Part shown: piece by piece, positions 59,818 through 64,000 of the stretch
Layout of the letters: every line of letters starts with the position of its first letter
Numbering within the stretch: position 1 is the first letter of the stretch
From: Mycobacterium colombiense
GTDB taxonomy: Bacteria > Actinomycetota > Actinomycetes > Mycobacteriales > Mycobacteriaceae
Reading direction: 5' to 3'
DNA: 64,000 bases
Assembly: GCF_003284975.1 (NCBI RefSeq)
Contig: NZ_QMEU01000006.1
Coordinates: forward strand, 58,020 to 122,019
Made by a program: the position numbers and the translations under genes
The notes under the pieces: generated by a model
Database searches by the model: none
What the model was told of the DNA's origin: nothing
The model's input: the letters and a program-made list of their open reading frames with translations, nothing else

Positions 59818-61419
59818 TTGACCGCGCAATTGGCGAACCATCCGACACAGGCGAACGAGCAGCCGTACCTGGCCCGGCGACAGAACTGGGTGAACCAACT
59901 GGAACGACACGCGCTGATGCAGCCGAACGCGACCGCGCTGCGGTTCCTGGGCAACAGCCTGTCGTGGGGTGACTTGCGCCGCCGGGTGGCGGCGCTGGCC
60001 GATGCGCTGAGCCGCCGGGGTGTCGGCTTCGGCGACCGGGTGATGATCCTGATGCTCAATCGCACCGAGTTCGTCGAATCGGTGCTGGCCGTCAACATGC
60101 TCGGCGCCATCGCAGTCCCGCTGAACTTCCGGCTCACCCCGGCCGAGATCGCCTTCCTGGTCCAGGACTGCGAGGCGCGGGTGATCATCACCGAACCCGT
60201 GCTCGCCCCGGTGGCCACCGGGGTCCGCGACATCGAGTCAATGCTGGCCACCGTCGTGGTGGCCGGCGGCCCGACCGACGACACGGCCAACGTGCTCGGC
60301 TACGAGGACCTGATCGACGAGCCCGGCCAGGAGCACCAACCCGTCGACATCCCCAACGACTCCCCGGCGTTGATCATGTACACCTCGGGCACCACCGGGC
60401 GGCCGAAGGGCGCCGTGCTGACCCACACCAATCTGACCGGCCAGACCATGACCGGGCTGTACACCAACGGCGCCGACATCAACAACGACGTCGGGTTCAT
60501 CGGGGTGCCGTTCTTCCACATTGCGGGCATCGGCAACCTGCTGACCGGGGTGCTGCTGGGCATCCCGACGGTGATCTACCCGCTGGGGGCGTTCGAGCCC
60601 GGACAACTGCTCGACGTGCTCGCCGCGGAGAAGGTCACCGGAATCTTCCTGGTCCCCGCGCAATGGCAGGCGGTCTGCGCCGAACAACACGCGCGCCCGC
60701 GCGACCTGAAGTTGCGGGTGATCTCCTGGGGCGCCGCGCCGGCCCCCGACGCGCTGCTGCGGGAGATGTCGGCGAGGTTCCCCGGCGCCCAGATACTGGC
60801 CGCGTTCGGCCAGACCGAGATGTCGCCGGTGACCTGCATGCTGCTGGGCGAGGACGCCATTCGCAAACGCGGCTCGGTCGGCAAGGTGATCCCCACCGTG
60901 GCCGCCCGCGTCGTCGACGAAAACATGAACGACGTGCCGATCGGCGAGGTTGGTGAGATCGTTTACCGCGCACCAACTTTGATGAGCGGCTACTGGAACC
61001 ACCCGCAGGCCACGGCGGAAGCGTTCGCTGGCGGCTGGTTCCACTCCGGCGACCTCGTCCGGATGGACCCCGACGGCTACGTGTGGGTGGTCGACCGCAA
61101 GAAGGACATGATCATCTCCGGTGGCGAGAACATCTACTGCGCCGAGGTGGAAAACGTCCTCGCCAGCCACCCCAGCATCGTCGAGGTTGCCGTCATCGGC
61201 CGTGCCCACGAGAAGTGGGGTGAGGTGCCGATCGCGGTCGCCGCTGTCGCGGGCGACAATCTAGCGCTCGAAGAGCTGGACGAGTTTTTGACCGAGCGGC
61301 TGGCGCGATACAAGCACCCCAAGGCGCTCGAGATCGTCGATGCGCTGCCGCGCAACCCGGCCGGTAAGGTGCTCAAGACTGAACTGCGGGTTCGCTACGG
61401 CGTCGGAGAAATCGACTAA
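59818..61419 (+). CDS. fadD5: fatty-acid-CoA ligase FadD5
   Basis: 533 residues. Adenylate-forming signatures: ALIMYTSGTTGRPKGAVLTH (P-loop), AAFGQTEMSPVTC, GWFHSGDLVRMDPDGYVWVVDRKKDMIISGGENIYCAEVE and the catalytic Lys in NPAGKVLKTEL. It activates fatty acids for CoA or supports lipid recycling with Mce1. It matches Rv0166 throughout. The TTG at 59818 gives LTAQLANH, aligning with the M. tuberculosis start, with GAAGGGAAG 8 bases before; GTG 59809 is an alternative. Confidence 0.93.
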   Translation: MTAQLANHPTQANEQPYLARRQNWVNQLERHALMQPNATALRFLGNSLSWGDLRRRVAALADALSRRGVGFGDRVMILMLNRTEFVESVLAVNMLGAIAVPLNFRLTPAEIAFLVQDCEARVIITEPVLAPVATGVRDIESMLATVVVAGGPTDDTANVLGYEDLIDEPGQEHQPVDIPNDSPALIMYTSGTTGRPKGAVLTHTNLTGQTMTGLYTNGADINNDVGFIGVPFFHIAGIGNLLTGVLLGIPTVIYPLGAFEPGQLLDVLAAEKVTGIFLVPAQWQAVCAEQHARPRDLKLRVISWGAAPAPDALLREMSARFPGAQILAAFGQTEMSPVTCMLLGEDAIRKRGSVGKVIPTVAARVVDENMNDVPIGEVGEIVYRAPTLMSGYWNHPQATAEAFAGGWFHSGDLVRMDPDGYVWVVDRKKDMIISGGENIYCAEVENVLASHPSIVEVAVIGRAHEKWGEVPIAVAAVAGDNLALEELDEFLTERLARYKHPKALEIVDALPRNPAGKVLKTELRVRYGVGEID

Positions 61420-61712
61420 ATCCATTCTAGGGCAAGAGGTTTTAGGGACAGAAAGGACGGTTGACGGGACCTGTAACGTTTGCCAGCTGTTGGCGAAGGG
61501 TTAATTGTGCGGATGCGGTTCACACCTGATTGGCCATCGGGTACATTCCTGTGGTCTCCGTTACTACTTGCCAGTAGGGAGCCGATGGTCACACACGTTG
61601 AGTCGGGGCGAGGCGGGGGCATCCCCAGCCGCCTCGCGGCGAGGGGGAGAGGCGTGCTACATGATCCGCCGCGACGCCGGGAGGCGTGCGGTGATGGCGC
61701 GAGGGGGCAACG
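61420..61712. other. 293-bp gap between fadD5 and yrbE1A, possible internal promoter
   Basis: No convincing gene; short open frames here show no homology that I recognise. A small CTACT-TGCC-AGTAG palindrome lies at 61564-61577 and the DNA up to about 61590 is relatively AT-rich. In M. tuberculosis an internal promoter of the mce1 operon has been reported in this same gap, so a promoter here is plausible. Confidence 0.5.
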
Positions 61713-62528
61713 GTGACTTCAACGTCGACAAGTCGGCGGGGTCCCTACCTGGTTGGCTACGTTCGCGACCAACTAGAGACGCCCCTGACGCTCGTCGGGG
61801 GATTCTTCCGGATGTGCGTTCTCACCGGAAGGGCGCTGTTCCGCTGGCCCTTCCAATACCGCGAGTTCATCCAGCAGTGCTGGTTCATCATGCGGGTCGC
61901 GTTCCTGCCGACCATCATGGTGTCGATCCCGCTGACCGTGCTACTGATCTTCACTCTCAACGTCCTGCTCGCCCAGTTCGGTGCCGCTGACCTGTCCGGC
62001 GCCGGCGCCGCGATCGGCGCCGTCACCCAGCTCGGCCCGCTGACCACGGTGCTGGTAGTTGCCGGCGCCGGCTCGACCGCGATCTGCGCGGACCTGGGCG
62101 CCCGCACCATCCGCGAAGAGATCGACGCCATGGAGGTGCTCGGCATCGACCCGATCCACCGGCTGGTGGTCCCCCGCGTGGTGGCCGCCACCCTGGTCGC
62201 GACCCTGCTCAACGGCCTGGTGATCACCGTCGGCCTGGTCGGCGGCTACCTGTTCGGCGTCTATCTGCAGAACGTGTCGGGTGGCGCCTACCTGGCCACG
62301 CTGACCACCATCACCGGCTTACCCGAGGTCGTCATCGCGACGATCAAAGCCGCCGTCTTCGGGCTGATCGCCGGGCTGGTCGGTTGCTACCGCGGCCTGA
62401 CCGTGCGCGGCGGCTCCAAGGGCCTGGGCACCGCCGTGAACGAGACGGTCGTGCTCTGTGTCGTCGCGCTCTACGCCGTCAACGTCGTGCTGACCACCAT
62501 CGGTGTCCGGTTCGGGACGGGGCACTGA
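61713..62528 (+). CDS. yrbE1A: Mce1 permease subunit YrbE1A
   Basis: 271 residues. MlaE/YrbE permease with about five membrane helices: FIMRVAFLPTIMVSIPLTVLLIFTL, TTVLVVAGAGSTAICADLGARTIREEIDAMEVLGIDPI (the cytoplasmic EEIDAMEVLG coupling motif), VVAATLVATLLNGLVITVGLVGGYLFGVY, and further. It pairs with YrbE1B in the ATP-driven import of fatty or mycolic acids. GAGGGGGC precedes the GTG. It matches Rv0167 almost residue for residue over the core. Confidence 0.95.
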   Translation: MTSTSTSRRGPYLVGYVRDQLETPLTLVGGFFRMCVLTGRALFRWPFQYREFIQQCWFIMRVAFLPTIMVSIPLTVLLIFTLNVLLAQFGAADLSGAGAAIGAVTQLGPLTTVLVVAGAGSTAICADLGARTIREEIDAMEVLGIDPIHRLVVPRVVAATLVATLLNGLVITVGLVGGYLFGVYLQNVSGGAYLATLTTITGLPEVVIATIKAAVFGLIAGLVGCYRGLTVRGGSKGLGTAVNETVVLCVVALYAVNVVLTTIGVRFGTGH

Positions 62529-62529
62529 C

Positions 62530-63399
62530 GTGTCGACTTCCGCCGTCTTTCGCGCCCGCTTCCCGCGGGCGGCAGAGAACCTCAACCGCTACGGCCTCGC
62601 CGCCGCTCGCGGTCTCGACGACATCGGTCAGATGGCGTGGTTCGGCGCCGTCGCCGTCGGGCACATCCCGCACGCGCTGCGCAACTACCGCAAGGAGACC
62701 CTGCGACTCATCGCCCAGATCGGCATGGGCACCGGCGCCATGGCGGTCATCGGTGGCACCGTCGCCATCGTCGGCTTCGTGACGCTGTCCGGTAGCTCGC
62801 TGGTCGCCATCCAGGGCTTCGCCTCGCTGGGCAACATCGGCGTCGAGGCGTTCACCGGGTTCTTCGCCGCGCTGATCAACGTGCGCATCGCCGCGCCTGT
62901 CGTCACCGGCATCGCCATGGCCGCCACGGTCGGTGCCGGCGCCACGGCGGAGCTGGGTGCCATGCGCATCAGCGAGGAGGTCGACGCCCTGGAAGTGATG
63001 GGCATCAAGTCGATCTCGTTCTTGGCCTCCACCCGCATCATGGCCGGGCTGGTCGTGATCATCCCCATCTACTCCATGGCGATCATCATGACTTTCCTGT
63101 CCCCGCAGATCACCACGACCGTGATCTACGGGCAGTCGAACGGCACCTACGAGCACTACTTCCGGACGTTCCTGCGCCCCGAGGACGTGTTCTGGTCGTT
63201 CCTGGAGGCCATCATCATCACGGCGGTCGTGATGATCACCCACTGCTTCTACGGTTATGAGGCCGGCGGCGGTCCGGTCGGCGTGGGTGAGGCCGTCGGT
63301 CGATCGATGCGTTTCTCGCTGGTGTCGGTGCAGGTTGTCGTCTTGGCCGCCGCGTTGGCGCTCTACGGCGTCAACCCCAACTTCGCGCTCACGGTGTAA
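62530..63399 (+). CDS. yrbE1B: Mce1 permease subunit YrbE1B
   Basis: 289 residues, the same length as Rv0168. Membrane helices around GAMAVIGGTVAIVGFVTLSG, GFFAALINVRIAAPVVTGIAMAATVGAGATAELGAMRISEEVDALEVMGIKSI (coupling motif), IMAGLVVIIPIYSMAIIMTFL and VQVVVLAAALALYGVNPNF. The GTG at 62530 gives VSTSAVFRARFPRA, agreeing with the known start; a longer opening overlaps yrbE1A. One base separates it from the yrbE1A stop. Confidence 0.95.
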   Translation: MSTSAVFRARFPRAAENLNRYGLAAARGLDDIGQMAWFGAVAVGHIPHALRNYRKETLRLIAQIGMGTGAMAVIGGTVAIVGFVTLSGSSLVAIQGFASLGNIGVEAFTGFFAALINVRIAAPVVTGIAMAATVGAGATAELGAMRISEEVDALEVMGIKSISFLASTRIMAGLVVIIPIYSMAIIMTFLSPQITTTVIYGQSNGTYEHYFRTFLRPEDVFWSFLEAIIITAVVMITHCFYGYEAGGGPVGVGEAVGRSMRFSLVSVQVVVLAAALALYGVNPNFALTV

Positions 63400-63404
63400 C
63401 CGCC

Positions 63405-64000
63405 ATGACCCGACCGATTCAGACCAACGCCCCGCGGACCCCGCCGTACAAGCTGGCCGGCGTTGCGCTCCTGGTCGTCGCCGCGCTGGCGCTGGTCTTG
63501 ATCTACGGGCAATTTCGGGGCAACTTCACCCCCAAGACGCAACTGACCATGCTGGCCGCGCGCGCCGGCCTGGTGATGGACCCGGGTTCGAAGGTCACCT
63601 ACAACGGGGTGGAGATCGGCCGGGTGGGCTCGATCTCGGAGACGGTGCGCGACGGCAAGCCGGCCGCCAAGTTCACCCTCGAGGTGTATCCGCGCTATCT
63701 CAAGCTGATCCCGTCGAACGTCAACGCCGACATCAAGGCGACGACGGTGTTCGGTGGCAAGTACGTCTCGCTGACGACGCCGGCGAATCCGTCGCCGCAG
63801 AAGATCTCGACGCGCACGGTGATCGACGCGCGCTCGGTGACCACCGAGATCAACACGCTGTTCCAGACCATCACCTCGATCGCGGAGAAGGTGGATCCGG
63901 TCAAGCTGAATCTGACGCTGAGTGCGGCGGCGCAGTCGCTGTCGGGGCTGGGCGAGAAGTTCGGCCAGTCGGTGGTCAACGCCAACATCTTGCTCGATGA
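63405..64000 (+). CDS. mce1A: Mce1A, mammalian cell entry protein (5' part)
   Basis: Truncated by the window edge after 198 codons. The N-terminus has a short cytoplasmic part and one membrane segment (YKLAGVALLVVAALALVLIYG), then the MCE/MlaD domain: AARAGLVMDPGSKVTYNGVEIGRVGSISETV, LEVYPRYLKLIPSNVNADIKATTVFGGKYVSLTTP. The helical tunnel region begins at TTEINTLFQTITSIAEK. It is the first of six Mce1 substrate-channel subunits. The ATG is 5 bp after the yrbE1B stop. Confidence 0.95.
   Translation, partial: MTRPIQTNAPRTPPYKLAGVALLVVAALALVLIYGQFRGNFTPKTQLTMLAARAGLVMDPGSKVTYNGVEIGRVGSISETVRDGKPAAKFTLEVYPRYLKLIPSNVNADIKATTVFGGKYVSLTTPANPSPQKISTRTVIDARSVTTEINTLFQTITSIAEKVDPVKLNLTLSAAAQSLSGLGEKFGQSVVNANILLD

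Noticed and set aside
61480..61990. Short open frames between fadD5 and yrbE1A
   Set aside because: Arg/Gly-rich, no recognisable domain, and they overlap the well-conserved yrbE1A in another frame.
63257..64000. Open frame overlapping the end of yrbE1B and running to the window edge
   Set aside because: It is out of frame with mce1A, which starts at 63405 and has a clear membrane anchor and MCE domain.

Overview
The window is high-GC, gene-dense actinobacterial DNA and is clearly mycobacterial. Apart from several inserted blocks, its gene order follows the M. tuberculosis stretch fgd2 (Rv0132c) to mce1A (Rv0169), as I recall that map. It lacks the PE3/PE4 pair and carries many genes absent from the M. 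tuberculosis locus. A non-tuberculous species, perhaps of the M. avium complex type, fits best; the species is inference.

Layout. 1-1.6 kb: 5' part of fgd2 (Tat lipoprotein), a GNAT acetyltransferase and a small acidic protein. 1.6-4.6 kb: a TetR gene diverging from a ferredoxin-type reductase plus fatty-acid desaturase pair (DesA3 system). 4.6-10.4 kb: SRPBCC and F420-type genes, a TetR/DUF1214 operon opposite a sulfotransferase, ephF and a molbindin. 10.4-18 kb: TetR/cyp138 divergon, msrA, SnoaL/epimerase pair, methyltransferase, DUF427, DNA glycosylase and dps. 18-25.4 kb: a ClC transporter with an unusual C-terminus, a pirin-TetR operon, two tandem TIGR00027 methyltransferases and an LCP cell-wall ligase. 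25.5-33.6 kb: aldehyde dehydrogenase, SDR, ptbB-fadE2 and the pntAa-pntAb-pntB transhydrogenase. 33.7-40.9 kb: TetR genes, hydrolase, DAP-dehydrogenase-like oxidoreductase, SDR, a NemR-like repressor with an aldo-keto reductase, and a lactate/glycolate-oxidase-type flavoprotein.

40.9-56.7 kb is an accessory degradative cluster of about 16 kb: TetR, two TesB-type thioesterases, an SMP-30 lactonase-like protein, SRPBCC, LLM oxidoreductase, acyl-CoA dehydrogenase, double DUF427 protein, family III CoA-transferase, two unknown proteins, P450, alcohol dehydrogenase, HpcH aldolase, SnoaL, SDR, Baeyer-Villiger-type monooxygenase and an HSL esterase. Three copies of a 30-bp interrupted palindrome sit in front of its transcription units. 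I read this as one regulon for breaking down an alicyclic or polycyclic substrate: hydroxylate, oxidise to ketone, insert oxygen, open the lactone, activate with CoA, then beta-oxidise and cleave by aldolase. The substrate is unknown.

56.7-64 kb: adhE1, Rv0163- and TB18.5-like genes, then the start of the mce1 lipid-import locus: mce1R (divergent), fadD5, yrbE1A, yrbE1B and the first 198 codons of mce1A, cut by the window edge.

Regulatory DNA is rich: paired palindromes in the desaturase and cyp138 divergons, a shared 18-bp operator before the NemR-like gene and its neighbour reductase, and three long inverted repeats in intergenic gaps. I saw no tRNA, rRNA, CRISPR or transposase.
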